Shown piece by piece: positions 14,909-24,160 of a stretch of DNA of 64,000 bases. Within the stretch, counting starts at the first letter, position 1. Each line of letters starts with the position of its first letter. Origin of the DNA: Comamonas sp. SCN 65-56 (lineage in GTDB: Bacteria > Pseudomonadota > Gammaproteobacteria > Burkholderiales > Burkholderiaceae_C); NCBI RefSeq assembly GCF_001724135.1, contig NZ_MEDS01000005.1, positions 1 to 64,000 on the forward strand, written 5' to 3'. The notes below the pieces were generated by a model. The model was not told where the DNA came from. It ran no database searches and worked only from the letters and a program-made list of their open reading frames with translations. Both the position numbers and the translations under genes were made by a program.

Positions 14909-16468
14909 ATGGACGCACCCGTAGTCAAGAAGAAACTCAGCCTCAAGGACCGCTATCGCGCGATGACGCGCGATCTGCACTGGGACACCACCTACCAGCC
15001 GATGGACAAGGTCTTCCCGTACGACAAGTACGAAGGCATCAAGATCCACGATTGGGACAAGTGGGAAGACCCCTTCCGCCTGACGATGGACGCCTACTGG
15101 AAGTACCAGGGCGAAAAGGAGAAAAAGCTCTACGCCGTGATCGAGGCCTTCGCGCAGAACAACGGGCAGTTGAGCATTTCCGACGCGCGCTATGTCAACG
15201 CACTCAAGGTGTTTATCCAGGGTGTGACACCGCTGGAGTATATGGCACACCGAGGTTTTGCCCACGTGGGCCGGCACTTCACCGGCGCCGGTGCGCGCGT
15301 GGCGGCGCAGATGCAGTCGATCGACGAATTGCGCCACTTCCAGACCGAAACGCATGCACTGAGCCAGTACAACAAGTACTTCAACGGCATGCACCACGCG
15401 GCGCACTGGTACGACCGGGTCTGGTATTTGTCGGTGCCCAAGTCATTTTTTGAAGACGCGGCCACCGGTGGACCGTTCGAGTTTCTTACCGCGGTGAGCT
15501 TTTCGTTCGAATATGTGTTGACCAACCTGCTGTTTGTCCCCTTCATGTCGGGTGCTGCTTACAACGGGGACATGTCGACGGTCACCTTCGGTTTTTCGGC
15601 GCAAAGTGACGAATCGCGCCACATGACACTCGGCATCGAATGCATCAAGTTCATGCTGGAACAGGATCCGGACAACGTGCCCATCGTGCAGCGCTGGATC
15701 GACAAGTGGTTCTGGCGCGGCTATCGGCTGTTGAGCATCGTGGCCATGATGCAGGACTACATGCTGCCCAACCGGGTGATGAGCTGGCGCGAGAGCTGGG
15801 AGATGTACGTCGAGCAGAACGGCGGCGCGCTGTTCAAGGATCTGGCGCGTTACGGCATCCGCAAGCCCAAGGGCTGGGACCAGGCTTGCGAAGGCAAGGA
15901 CCACATCAGCCATCAGACCTTCGCCGTGTTCTATAACTATAACGCCGCGGCCCCCATCCACACCTGGGTTCCCACAGAAGAAGAAATGGGGTGGCTGTCG
16001 GAGAAGTACCCCGAGACGTTCGACAAGTATTACCGTCCGCGTTGGGACTACTGGCGCGAGCAGGCCGCCAAGGGCAACCGTTTCTACAACAAGACGCTGC
16101 CGATGCTCTGCACTACCTGCCAGATTCCGATGATATTCACCGAGCCTGGCGACGCAACCAAGATCTGCTATCGCGAGTCGGACTACCTCGGCGACAAGTA
16201 TCACTTCTGCAGCGACCACTGCAAGGAGATTTTTGACAACGAACCCGAGAAGTTCGTGCAGTCATGGCTTCCGCCGCAGCAAGTGTATCAAGGAAACTGT
16301 TTCAAGCCGGATGCCGATCCGACCAAGGAAGGTTTCGATCCCTTGATGGCCTTGCTCGACTACTACAACCTGAATGTAGGCCGGGACAACTTCGATTTCG
16401 AGGGGTCGGAAGACCAAAAGAACTTTGCTGCCTGGCGTGGAGAGGTCTTGCAAGGAGAAGCCAAATGA
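14909..16468 (+). CDS. dmpN: Phenol hydroxylase oxygenase alpha subunit DmpN (diiron)
   Basis: A 519-residue catalytic subunit. The six iron ligands can be read in order: E110, E140 and H143 (DELRH), and E201, E235 and H238 (DESRH), the canonical pair of ExxH helices of bacterial multicomponent monooxygenases. A YHS-type cysteine segment lies near residues 395-450 (TTCQIPMIF, YHFCSDHCKEIF). It inserts one oxygen atom into phenol to give catechol. AAGGAG precedes the ATG. Everything expected for an active enzyme is present. Confidence 0.97.
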   Translation: MDAPVVKKKLSLKDRYRAMTRDLHWDTTYQPMDKVFPYDKYEGIKIHDWDKWEDPFRLTMDAYWKYQGEKEKKLYAVIEAFAQNNGQLSISDARYVNALKVFIQGVTPLEYMAHRGFAHVGRHFTGAGARVAAQMQSIDELRHFQTETHALSQYNKYFNGMHHAAHWYDRVWYLSVPKSFFEDAATGGPFEFLTAVSFSFEYVLTNLLFVPFMSGAAYNGDMSTVTFGFSAQSDESRHMTLGIECIKFMLEQDPDNVPIVQRWIDKWFWRGYRLLSIVAMMQDYMLPNRVMSWRESWEMYVEQNGGALFKDLARYGIRKPKGWDQACEGKDHISHQTFAVFYNYNAAAPIHTWVPTEEEMGWLSEKYPETFDKYYRPRWDYWREQAAKGNRFYNKTLPMLCTTCQIPMIFTEPGDATKICYRESDYLGDKYHFCSDHCKEIFDNEPEKFVQSWLPPQQVYQGNCFKPDADPTKEGFDPLMALLDYYNLNVGRDNFDFEGSEDQKNFAAWRGEVLQGEAK

Positions 16469-16821
16469 GCGTTGTTGCCCTCAAACCCTACAAGTTCCCG
16501 GCACGAGACGCGCGCGAAAACTTTCCGGCGCCGTTGCTGTTTATCGGCTGGGAAGACCATCTGTTGTTTGCGGCACCTGTTGCCTTGCCCCTGCCGTCGG
16601 ACACGTTGTTCGGGGCGCTCTCGCAGGCGGTGCTGCCGGATATCTTCGGCTACCACCCGGATTTCGCCAAGATCGACTGGAGCAAGGCTGAGTGGTTCAA
16701 ATCGGGCGAGCCCTGGTCGCCCGACCCGGCCAAGTCGCTGGCGGAAAACGGTCTGAAGCACAAGGACGTGATCCGCTTCCGCACACCAGGCCTGACGGGT
16801 GTCGCCGGCTCTTTTTCCTGA
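16465..16821 (+). CDS. dmpO: Phenol hydroxylase oxygenase gamma subunit DmpO
   Basis: 118 residues; ALKPYKFPARDARENFPAPLLFIGWEDHLLFAAPVALPLP and FGYHPDFAKIDW are characteristic of the gamma subunit, which packs on the outside of the alpha subunit. The ATG overlaps the dmpN stop (ATGA), indicating translational coupling and 1:1 production with DmpN. Confidence 0.95.
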   Translation: MSVVALKPYKFPARDARENFPAPLLFIGWEDHLLFAAPVALPLPSDTLFGALSQAVLPDIFGYHPDFAKIDWSKAEWFKSGEPWSPDPAKSLAENGLKHKDVIRFRTPGLTGVAGSFS

Positions 16822-16868
16822 AGCATGACGGCACTGCATCCGCCTGGATGCAGTGCCCCAGAGACACC

Positions 16869-17933
16869 ATGAGCTACGCATTGACCATCGAACCGCTGGG
16901 CGCTGAAATTGAAGTCGAGGAGGGGCAAACCATCCTCGATGCCGCGCTGCGCCAGGGTATTTACCTGCCCCACGCCTGTTGCCACGGTCTTTGCGGCACT
17001 TGCAAGGTGCAGGTGCTGGATGGCGAGGTTGATCAGGGCAACGCCAACCCGTTTGCGTTGATGGAGGGCGAGCGCGCCGATGGCAAGACGCTGGCCTGTT
17101 GCTGCACGCTGCAGTCCGACGTGACCATCGAAGCCGATATCGAGGAAGAGCCCGACGCCGAGGTCATCCCGGTACGCGACTTTGCCGCGACGGTGCTGCG
17201 CATCGAGCGGCTCACGCCCACGATCAAGGCGCTGCACCTGCAACTGGACAAACCCATCCACTTCCAGGCGGGCCAGTACGTGCAGCTTGAAATCCCGGGC
17301 CTGGGCGAGAGCCGGGCGTTCTCGATCGCCAATGCGCCCGACGCGAACGGCGACAGCACGCAGATCGAACTCAATGTGCGCCAGGTGCGCGGCGGCAAGG
17401 GCACGGCCTGGCTGCACGAGCAGCTTGAGGAGGGCGCTCGGCTACGCCTGGCCGGGCCCTACGGGCGCTTCTTCGTGCGCCGCTCGGCGCGGCAGCCCAT
17501 GCTGTTTCTCGCCGGCGGCTCAGGCCTGTCGAGCCCGCGCTCGATGATCCACCAGATGCTGGCCAGCGGCTGCACCGAACCGATCACGCTGATCTACGGG
17601 CAGCGCACGCGCGAGGAGCTGTACTACGACGCGGAATTCCGCGCGCTGGCCGCACGGCACCCGCATTTCACTTATGTGCCCGCGCTGTCCGACGAGCCCG
17701 AGGGCAGTGACTGGGACGGTGCGCGCGGTTTCGTGCATGATGTCGCCAAGGCACACTGCGAAGGTGGTTTTGTCGGGCACAAGGCCTACCTCTGCGGTCC
17801 GCCGGTGATGATCGAGGCCTGCATCGGTACGCTGATGCAGGGTCGGTTGTTCGAGCGTGACATCTATACCGAGAAGTTCCTCTCCGCAGCCGACGCCGGG
17901 CAGGCCCGCAGCCCGCTGTTCAAACGTGTTTGA
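16869..17933 (+). CDS. dmpP: Phenol hydroxylase reductase DmpP
   Basis: 354 residues. An N-terminal plant-type [2Fe-2S] ferredoxin domain (C37, C42, C45 and C77) is followed by an FAD domain (FQAGQYVQLEIPG, ESRAFSIANAP) and an NAD-binding domain (LFLAGGSGLSSPRSMI, ending AYLCGPPVMIEACI). It passes electrons from NADH through FAD and the iron-sulfur centre to the diiron site of DmpN. It is the last phenol hydroxylase component and is spaced 47 bp from dmpO. Confidence 0.96.
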   Translation: MSYALTIEPLGAEIEVEEGQTILDAALRQGIYLPHACCHGLCGTCKVQVLDGEVDQGNANPFALMEGERADGKTLACCCTLQSDVTIEADIEEEPDAEVIPVRDFAATVLRIERLTPTIKALHLQLDKPIHFQAGQYVQLEIPGLGESRAFSIANAPDANGDSTQIELNVRQVRGGKGTAWLHEQLEEGARLRLAGPYGRFFVRRSARQPMLFLAGGSGLSSPRSMIHQMLASGCTEPITLIYGQRTREELYYDAEFRALAARHPHFTYVPALSDEPEGSDWDGARGFVHDVAKAHCEGGFVGHKAYLCGPPVMIEACIGTLMQGRLFERDIYTEKFLSAADAGQARSPLFKRV

Positions 17934-17960
17934 GACTACGAACGCCAAGGCAGAAACCGC

Positions 17961-18353
17961 ATGTGGATGACCCCGCGCCCCACCCACGAAGTCCATGTCA
18001 CGCAGACCGGCGAAAGCTTCGCCTGCGCCACGGACGAGAGCCTGCTGCGCGGCATGCTGCGCCTGGGGCGCAAGGGCATACCGGTGGGCTGCGTCAATGG
18101 CGGCTGCGGCGTGTGCAAGGTGCGCGTGCTCGAAGGCAGCGTCAAACCGCTCGGACCGATCAGCCGGGCGCATGTCAGCGTGGACGAGGAGGCGCAGGGC
18201 TACACCCTGGCCTGCCGTGTCGCTCCCACCGCGCCGGTGAGCCTGGATATCTGCGGCAAGCTCGCCAAGCCGTTTTCCCGACCTTCCCCCAGTGCGGCGC
18301 CCGCGCGCGCCACCGATTCCGTTTCCCCAACCAACCCAACTCAGGAGATATGA
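17961..18353 (+). CDS. dmpQ: Chloroplast-type ferredoxin DmpQ (XylT-like)
   Basis: 130 residues with a plant-type [2Fe-2S] motif: C44, C49 and C52 in [12 protein letters not shown], and C85 in LACRV. Such ferredoxins sit directly before catechol 2,3-dioxygenase genes and reactivate that enzyme by re-reducing its iron after inactivation by substituted catechols. The C-terminal extension (about 30 residues, Pro/Ser/Ala-rich) is longer than in XylT. The stop is one base before the dmpB ATG. Confidence 0.92.
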   Translation: MWMTPRPTHEVHVTQTGESFACATDESLLRGMLRLGRKGIPVGCVNGGCGVCKVRVLEGSVKPLGPISRAHVSVDEEAQGYTLACRVAPTAPVSLDICGKLAKPFSRPSPSAAPARATDSVSPTNPTQEI

Positions 18354-18354
18354 C

Positions 18355-19299
18355 ATGGGTGTATTACGCATTGGCCACGCAAGCCTCAAGGTGATGGACA
18401 TGGCAGCCGCCTTGAATCACTACGAGAAGGTGCTCGGCCTGAAGAACATGATGACCGACAAGGCCGGCAACGTCTACCTCAAGTGCTGGGACGAGTGGGA
18501 CAAGTTTTCGCTCATCCTCACGCCCAGCGATCAGGCCGGGCTGAACCACGTGGCCTACAAGGTCGAAAAGGATGCCGACCTGGACGCGCTGCAGAAAACC
18601 ATAGAGGCCTGGGGCGTCAAGACCACCATGCTCGACGAGGGCGCGCTGCCCTCGGTCGGCCGCATGCTGCAGTTCAACCTGCCCAGCGGTCACGAGTTCC
18701 GGCTGTACGCGCACAAGGAGTTCGTCGGCACCGACGTCGGCTCGCTGAACCCCGATCCCTGGCCCGATGGCGTGCGCGGCGCCGGCGCGCACTGGCTTGA
18801 CCACTGCCTGCTGATGTGCGAGATGAACCCCGAGGCGGGCATCAACACCGTCGCGGAGAACACGCGTTTCATGACGGAGTGCCTGAACTTCTTCCTGACC
18901 GAGCAGGTGCTGGTGGGCCCCGAGGCCAACATCCAGGCAGCGACCTGGATGGCGACCACCACCACGCCGCACGACATCGCTTTCGTCGGCGGTCCGCGCA
19001 GCGGCCTGCACCACATCGCCTACTTCCTTGATTCTTGGCACGACGTGCTCAAGGCCGCCGACATCATGGCCAAGAACAAGGTACGCATCGACGTCGCGCC
19101 CACGCGCCACGGCATCACGCGCGGCGAGACCATCTACTTCTTCGACCCCAGCGGCAACCGCAACGAGACCTTCGCCGGTCTGGGCTACCTGGCCCAGCGC
19201 GACAGGCCGGTGACCACCTGGAGCGAGGACAAGCTGGGCAGCGGCATCTTCTATCACACGGGCGATCTCGTGCCGTCCTTCACCGACGTCTACACCTGA
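18355..19299 (+). CDS. dmpB: Catechol 2,3-dioxygenase DmpB
   Basis: A 314-residue type I extradiol dioxygenase made of two vicinal-oxygen-chelate modules. The Fe(II) ligands correspond to H150 (WLDHCLL), H220 (GLHHIAYFL) and E271 (GNRNETF), the last two 51 residues apart as in XylE. The signature [22 protein letters not shown] is intact. It cleaves catechol next to its hydroxyls, giving yellow 2-hydroxymuconic semialdehyde. A Shine-Dalgarno AGGAG is embedded in the end of dmpQ. Confidence 0.97.
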   Translation: MGVLRIGHASLKVMDMAAALNHYEKVLGLKNMMTDKAGNVYLKCWDEWDKFSLILTPSDQAGLNHVAYKVEKDADLDALQKTIEAWGVKTTMLDEGALPSVGRMLQFNLPSGHEFRLYAHKEFVGTDVGSLNPDPWPDGVRGAGAHWLDHCLLMCEMNPEAGINTVAENTRFMTECLNFFLTEQVLVGPEANIQAATWMATTTTPHDIAFVGGPRSGLHHIAYFLDSWHDVLKAADIMAKNKVRIDVAPTRHGITRGETIYFFDPSGNRNETFAGLGYLAQRDRPVTTWSEDKLGSGIFYHTGDLVPSFTDVYT

Positions 19300-19323
19300 T
19301 CTGCTGCTGGAGGCACCCGCGCT

Positions 19324-19362
19324 CCCCCGGCGGGCCCGAGCCTGCCGGGGGGATTGTTTTTG
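19324..19362 (+). terminator. Terminator-like hairpin between dmpB and the lower pathway
   Basis: CCCCCGGCGGG - CCCGAG - CCTGCCGGGGG forms an 11 bp stem (one G-U pair), followed by GATTGTTTTTGTTTTC. It lies about 25 bp after the dmpB stop and could terminate or attenuate transcription before the meta-pathway genes. Confidence 0.65.
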
Positions 19363-19386
19363 TTTTCTTTCAGGAATTTTCGAGGC

Positions 19387-19848
19387 ATGCAACAGCCTTC
19401 TCTTTCCGATGCCGGCGCGCCTCTGAGCGCAGCGCAGCCGGTGATCGACGCCCCCGCGGCGCTGCGCGCGGTGCAGGCCGCGGTGGCGCACGCCGCTGGT
19501 TTGGGCGTGCCTGTGAACGTGGCCGTCGTCGATGCCGCCGGTCTGCCGGTGGGCTTTGCCCGCATGGCGGGCGCGCCGCTGCACTCGGTCGACATCGCCA
19601 GCGACAAGGCCTACACCGCCGCCAGCTTCGGCCTGCCGACGAGCCGCTGGACCGAGGCGCTGGCAGGCCACTCCGAAGCCGTGCGCCAGGGCTTGGTGCT
19701 GCGCCCGCGCTTCGTCGCGTTTGGCGGCGGCTTGCCCATCATGGAGGGCAGCGCGCGCATCGGCGGCATCGGCGTTTCGGGCGGCAGCGAGACGCAGGAC
19801 GAAGACATTGCCCGGGCAGGCCTGATTGCCCTGGGCCTGCAGGCATGA
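19387..19848 (+). CDS. GlcG/HbpS-family protein
   Basis: A 153-residue protein of the GlcG/HbpS fold: ALRAVQAAVAHAAGLGVPVNVAVVDAAGLPVGFARMAGAP, then ASDKAYTAASFGLPT and GGLPIMEG...GGIGVSGGSETQDEDIARAGL. Such proteins accompany many aromatic meta-cleavage operons, but their exact role there is not settled; some relatives bind haem. It is the first gene after the terminator-like hairpin, only 17 bp before dmpC, so it belongs to the lower-pathway transcript. Confidence 0.85.
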   Translation: MQQPSLSDAGAPLSAAQPVIDAPAALRAVQAAVAHAAGLGVPVNVAVVDAAGLPVGFARMAGAPLHSVDIASDKAYTAASFGLPTSRWTEALAGHSEAVRQGLVLRPRFVAFGGGLPIMEGSARIGGIGVSGGSETQDEDIARAGLIALGLQA

Positions 19849-19864
19849 ACCACAGAGAGCAAGC

Positions 19865-21325
19865 ATGAAAGACATCCTCAACTTCATCAACGGCAAATAC
19901 GTCAGCAACACCAGCGGCAAGACCTTTCCCGACATCAATCCGGTCAACGGCGAGGTCATCGGCAGGGTCCATGAGGCCGGCAAACCCGAGGTGGATGCCG
20001 CCGTCGCCGCCGCCAAGGCCGCGCTCAAGGGCGACTGGGGCCGCATGTCGGTGGTCGAACGCTGCAAGCTGCTGGATGCGCTGGCCCTGGGCATCAACCA
20101 GCGCTTCGACGATTTCCTGCAGGCTGAAATTCTTGACACCGGCAAGCCCAGCCACCTCGCGTCGCATGTGGATATCCCGCGCGGCGCGGCCAATTTCCAG
20201 GTCTTCATCGACACCATCAAGAGCGTCTCGACCGAGTCGTTCACCATGCGCACGCACGACGGCAAGACGGCGCTCAGCTACGGCGTGCGCACGCCGCGCG
20301 GCGTGATCGCCGTGGTCTGCCCGTGGAACCTGCCGCTGCTGCTGATGACCTGGAAGGTGGGTCCGGCGCTGGCCTGCGGCAACACCGTGGTCGTCAAGCC
20401 GTCGGAAGAAACCCCGGCCACCGCAGCGCTGCTGGGCGAGGTGATGAACGCGGTCGGCATGCCCGCGGGCGTGTACAACGTGGTGCACGGCTTCGGTCCG
20501 GATTCGGCGGGTGAATTCCTCACTCGCCACCCGGATGTGAACGGCATCACCTTCACCGGCGAGACGCGCACCGGCACCGCCATCATGCAGGCAGCGGCCG
20601 AGGGCATCCGCCCGGTGTCGCTGGAGCTGGGTGGCAAGAATGCCGCCGTGGTGTTTGCCGATTGCGACTTCGAAACCGCGGTGGATACCGTCACGCGCTC
20701 GTGCTTCGAAAACGCCGGCCAGGTCTGCCTGGGCACCGAACGCGTGTACGTTGAGCGCCCGATCTTCGACAAATTCGTTGCCGCGCTCAAGCACAAGGCC
20801 GAGACCATGACGCCCGGACGTCCGTTTGACGCGGCGACCAAGATCGGTCCGCTGATTAGCAAGGAGCATCAGGCCAAGGTGCTGGGCTACTACAAGAAGG
20901 CGGCCGAAGAGGGCGCCACCGTGGTCACCGGCGGCGGCGTGCCCGACATGCCCGCAGACCTCAAGGACGGCTGCTGGGTGCAGCCCACGATCTGGACCGG
21001 CCTGCCTGAGACCGCCAGCGTGATCACCGAGGAAATTTTCGGCCCCTGCTGCCACATCGCGCCGTTTGACAGCGATGACGAGGTGCTTTCCAAGGTGAAT
21101 GCCAACCGCTACGGTCTCGCCACCTCCATCTTCACGCAGGACATTGGTCGCGCCAACCGCATGGCGCAGCACATCGAAGTGGGCCTGGCGTGGATCAACA
21201 GCTGGTTCCTGCGCGACCTGCGCACACCGTTTGGCGGCTCCAAGCAATCGGGCATTGGTCGCGAGGGTGGCGTGCACTCGCTCGAGTTTTACACCGAGTT
21301 GCGCAACGTCATGGTAAAAATGTAA
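19865..21325 (+). CDS. dmpC: 2-hydroxymuconic semialdehyde dehydrogenase DmpC
   Basis: A 486-residue aldehyde dehydrogenase. The general-base Glu sits in SLELGGKNAAVV, the nucleophilic Cys in CFENAGQVCLGTERV, and the cofactor loop in PWNLPLLLMTWKVGPALACGN with GITFTGET. It oxidises 2-hydroxymuconic semialdehyde to 4-oxalocrotonate (enol form) with NAD+, opening the dehydrogenative branch of the meta pathway. The next enzyme of this branch, the tautomerase DmpI, is not encoded here. Confidence 0.95.
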   Translation: MKDILNFINGKYVSNTSGKTFPDINPVNGEVIGRVHEAGKPEVDAAVAAAKAALKGDWGRMSVVERCKLLDALALGINQRFDDFLQAEILDTGKPSHLASHVDIPRGAANFQVFIDTIKSVSTESFTMRTHDGKTALSYGVRTPRGVIAVVCPWNLPLLLMTWKVGPALACGNTVVVKPSEETPATAALLGEVMNAVGMPAGVYNVVHGFGPDSAGEFLTRHPDVNGITFTGETRTGTAIMQAAAEGIRPVSLELGGKNAAVVFADCDFETAVDTVTRSCFENAGQVCLGTERVYVERPIFDKFVAALKHKAETMTPGRPFDAATKIGPLISKEHQAKVLGYYKKAAEEGATVVTGGGVPDMPADLKDGCWVQPTIWTGLPETASVITEEIFGPCCHIAPFDSDDEVLSKVNANRYGLATSIFTQDIGRANRMAQHIEVGLAWINSWFLRDLRTPFGGSKQSGIGREGGVHSLEFYTELRNVMVKM

Positions 21326-21376
21326 TGAAAATATGTCCCAGCGCTTATGCATAAAGCGCCGGCAGCTATTGTTTTT
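21325..21376. repeat. Comamonadaceae-type interspersed palindrome
   Basis: A core of GCGCTT (21341-21346) - 7 nt - AAGCGC (21354-21359) with an outer GGCAGCTATT matches the short palindrome seen at 33210, 47008, 51508 and 58773. It fills the dmpC-dmpD gap and could act as a processing hairpin. Confidence 0.5.
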
Positions 21377-21387
21377 GAGGAGTCCAT

Positions 21388-22254
21388 GTGACGGTATCGG
21401 CTGAGCAGAATCCGGAAGTGGGGCGCAGTATCGAGGCTGCGGGCATCCGCACCAATTACCACGACAGCGGCAGCGGCGCGCCCATGCTGCTGATCCACGG
21501 CTCGGGCCCCGGGGTGTCGGCCTGGGCGAACTGGCGCGGCGTGATGCCGGAGCTGGCGCGCCGCGCCCGCGTGATCGCGCCGGACATGGTGGGCTTTGGC
21601 TACAGCGAGCGCCCGGCGGGTTTCGTCTACACCATGGATGCGTGGGTGCGCCAGGCCGTGGGGCTGCTGGATGCGCTGGGCATTGCGCGCGCCGATCTCG
21701 TGGGTAATTCTTTTGGCGGCGGGCTGGCGCTGGCGCTTGCCATCCGCCATCCCGAGCGCGTGCGCCGCCTCGTGCTCATGGGCAGTGCAGGGGTGTCGTT
21801 CGAGCTCACGCCGGGGCTGGATGCGGTGTGGGGCTACGAGCCTTCTGTCGCGGCCATGCGCGGCCTGCTCGATATCTTCGCCTATGACCGCTCGCTGGTA
21901 ACGAACGAGCTGGCGCAGCTGCGCTACGAGGCCAGCATACGGCCCGGTTTTCAGGAATCGTTCGCCGCGATGTTTCCCGCGCCGCGCCAGCGCTGGGTGC
22001 AGGCGCTGGCGAGCGACGAGCAGGACATCCGCGGCCTTGCGCACGAAACGCTGGTCATCCACGGCCGCGAGGACCAGGTGCTGCCCTTGAGCAACGCCTA
22101 CCGGCTGGCCGAATGGATACCGCGTGCGCAGCTGCATGTCTATGGCCGCTGCGGGCACTGGACGCAGATCGAGCATGCCGCCCGCTTCGCGCGGCTGGTA
22201 GGCGATTTCTGCGCAGAGGCGAGCAACCATGAGCCCCTGCCTTTGAGGGCCTGA
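21388..22254 (+). CDS. dmpD: 2-hydroxymuconic semialdehyde hydrolase DmpD
   Basis: A 288-residue alpha/beta hydrolase. The nucleophile Ser lies in VGNSFGGGLAL, Asp in VIHGREDQVLP and His in YGRCGHWTQIEHAARF; the oxyanion loop is LIHGSGPGVSAWANW. It hydrolyses 2-hydroxymuconic semialdehyde to 2-oxopent-4-enoate and formate, the hydrolytic branch, which bypasses the tautomerase and decarboxylase. The start is GTG at 21388; the overlapping ATG at 21385 is followed at once by TGA. GAGGAG is 10 nt upstream. Confidence 0.95.
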   Translation: MTVSAEQNPEVGRSIEAAGIRTNYHDSGSGAPMLLIHGSGPGVSAWANWRGVMPELARRARVIAPDMVGFGYSERPAGFVYTMDAWVRQAVGLLDALGIARADLVGNSFGGGLALALAIRHPERVRRLVLMGSAGVSFELTPGLDAVWGYEPSVAAMRGLLDIFAYDRSLVTNELAQLRYEASIRPGFQESFAAMFPAPRQRWVQALASDEQDIRGLAHETLVIHGREDQVLPLSNAYRLAEWIPRAQLHVYGRCGHWTQIEHAARFARLVGDFCAEASNHEPLPLRA

Positions 22255-22290
22255 ACCGATTGTGTGAATCAAATGAACAAGGAAAAACCC

Positions 22291-23073
22291 ATGAATTCGG
22301 CACTGCGCAAGCGGCTCGGAGTGGAACTGCATGAGGCGCTCGCGTCCTGCTCCGTCCTGCCGCCCCTGAGCACGCGGCATCCGGAAATCACCATCGACGA
22401 TGCCTATGCCATCCAGCAGCACCTGATGGCGCGGCGCCTGGCGGCCGGCGAGAAGGTCATAGGCAAGAAGATCGGCGTCACCAGCAAGGCGGTGATGGAC
22501 ATGCTGGGCGTGTACCAGCCCGATTTCGGCTGGCTTACCGATGCCATGGTCTACAACGAAGGCGAGTCCATCCCCATGGACCGCCTGATCCAGCCCAAGG
22601 CCGAGGGCGAGATCGCCTTCGTGCTCAAGAAAACCCTCAAGGGCCCGGGTGTGACGGTGGCTGATGTGCTGGCCGCGACCGAGGGGGTGATGGCGTGCTT
22701 CGAGATCGTTGATTCGCGCATCGAGAATTGGAAGATCAAGATCCAGGACACGGTGGCCGACAACGCCAGTTGCGGCGTCTTCGTGCTCGGCGACCGTCTG
22801 GTCGATCCGCGCGATGTGGATCTCACCACCTGCGGCATGGTGCTGGAGAAGAACGGCGAGATCGTCGTCACTGGCGCGGGCGCCGCGGCGCTGGGCCACC
22901 CGGCCAATGCGGTGGCGTGGCTGGCCAACACGCTGGGCGCACATGGCACCGCGCTGGAGGCGGGCGAGGTGGTGCTCTCGGGTTCGCTGGGCGCCATGGT
23001 GCCGGTCAAGACCGGCGACAACCTGCGCGTGACCATAGGCGGCATTGGTGGCTGCTCGGTGCGTTTCGTCTGA
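22291..23073 (+). CDS. dmpE: 2-oxopent-4-enoate hydratase DmpE
   Basis: 260 residues from the ATG at 22291, which has AAGGA at good spacing; an ATG at 22273 without one would add six residues. Family marks are IDDAYAIQQHLMARRLAAGEKVIGKKIGVTSKAVM, then EGEIAFVLKK, EIVDSRIENWKIKIQDTVADNAS and the C-terminal GIGGCSVRFV. It adds water to 2-oxopent-4-enoate, giving 4-hydroxy-2-oxovalerate. It is paralogous to DmpH further down the operon. Confidence 0.95.
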   Translation: MNSALRKRLGVELHEALASCSVLPPLSTRHPEITIDDAYAIQQHLMARRLAAGEKVIGKKIGVTSKAVMDMLGVYQPDFGWLTDAMVYNEGESIPMDRLIQPKAEGEIAFVLKKTLKGPGVTVADVLAATEGVMACFEIVDSRIENWKIKIQDTVADNASCGVFVLGDRLVDPRDVDLTTCGMVLEKNGEIVVTGAGAAALGHPANAVAWLANTLGAHGTALEAGEVVLSGSLGAMVPVKTGDNLRVTIGGIGGCSVRFV

Positions 23074-23100
23074 GCTGGCAAGGAACAAAGGAGTGAAGTG

Positions 23101-24015
23101 ATGAGCAAGAAAGTGAAATGCGCCCTGATCGGGCCCGGCAACATCGGTACCGATCTGCTGGCGAAGTTGAAGCGCAGCCCGGTGCTGGAGCCGGTGTGGA
23201 TGGTGGGCATCGATCCCGCGTCCGACGGTCTCAAGCGTGCGCGCGAGATGGGCATCAAGACCACCGACCAGGGCGTCGATGGCCTGATCCCGCATATGCG
23301 CCAGGATGGCGTGCAGATCGTGTTTGACGCCACCAGCGCCTACGTGCACGCCGAGAACTCGCGCAAGGTCACCGAGCAGGGCGCCATGATGGTCGACCTC
23401 ACGCCCGCCGCCATCGGCCCCTACTGCGTGCCGCCGGTCAACCTCAGGGAACATGTCGGCAAGCGCGAAATGAACGTCAACATGGTCACCTGCGGCGGCC
23501 AGGCGACGATTCCCATGGTCGCGGCGGTCAGCCGCGTGCAAAGCGTGCCCTACGCTGAAATCGTCGCCACGGTGTCGAGCAAATCCGCCGGCCCGGGCAC
23601 GCGCAAGAACATCGACGAATTCACCCGCACCACCGCCGGCGCGATCGAGAAGGTGGGCGGCGCCAGGAAGGGCAAGGCCATCATCATCATCAACCCGGCC
23701 GAGCCGCCGCTCATCATGCGCGACACCGTGCATGTGCTGACCGAAACCGACCCCGATCAGGCCGCCATCAAGAAGAGCGTCGCCGACATGATGGCCGAGG
23801 TGCAGAAATACGTGCCTGGCTACCGCATGGTCAACGGCCCGGTGTTCGACGGCAAGCGCGTCTCCATGTACCTGGAGGTCGAAGGCCTGGGCGATTACCT
23901 GCCCAAGTATTCGGGCAACCTGGACATCATGACGGCGGCTGCCGCGCGCACCGCGGAGATGTTTGCTGAAGAAATCCTCGCCGGGCGGCTCAAACTGGAG
24001 CCCGTCGCGGCCTGA
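23101..24015 (+). CDS. dmpF: Acetaldehyde dehydrogenase (acylating) DmpF
   Basis: 304 residues. The Rossmann motif is [17 protein letters not shown]; the catalytic Cys lies in [17 protein letters not shown], and [20 protein letters not shown] is the conserved CoA/NAD segment. It converts acetaldehyde, CoA and NAD+ to acetyl-CoA, and forms a channelling complex with the aldolase DmpG. A pair of inverted REP-like repeats separates it from dmpG, unusual for subunits of one complex. Confidence 0.96.
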   Translation: MSKKVKCALIGPGNIGTDLLAKLKRSPVLEPVWMVGIDPASDGLKRAREMGIKTTDQGVDGLIPHMRQDGVQIVFDATSAYVHAENSRKVTEQGAMMVDLTPAAIGPYCVPPVNLREHVGKREMNVNMVTCGGQATIPMVAAVSRVQSVPYAEIVATVSSKSAGPGTRKNIDEFTRTTAGAIEKVGGARKGKAIIIINPAEPPLIMRDTVHVLTETDPDQAAIKKSVADMMAEVQKYVPGYRMVNGPVFDGKRVSMYLEVEGLGDYLPKYSGNLDIMTAAAARTAEMFAEEILAGRLKLEPVAA

Positions 24016-24024
24016 CCCGTATTT

Positions 24025-24133
24025 CTCCCTCCCCCTCTGGGGGAGGGCCGGGGTGGGGGCTTGCAGCCATGAAGTAGACGCCAGCGTAGGCATCGGGCAG
24101 GCCCCCATCCCAACCTTCCCCCAGAGGGGGAAG
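24025..24133. repeat. Inverted pair of REP-like palindromes (BIME-type) between dmpF and dmpG
   Basis: Left unit about 24028-24064, right unit about 24097-24133, in opposite orientation. Each contains CCCCCTCTGGGGG followed by a diverged GGG-rich arm (GGGTGGGGGC or GGATGGGGGC). The two arms are near-identical, so the RNA would fold into a long cruciform-like hairpin. The central 30 nt are unrelated. Confidence 0.7.
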
Positions 24134-24160
24134 AAGTTGAAGACAAGGAAGGAATTGGAT

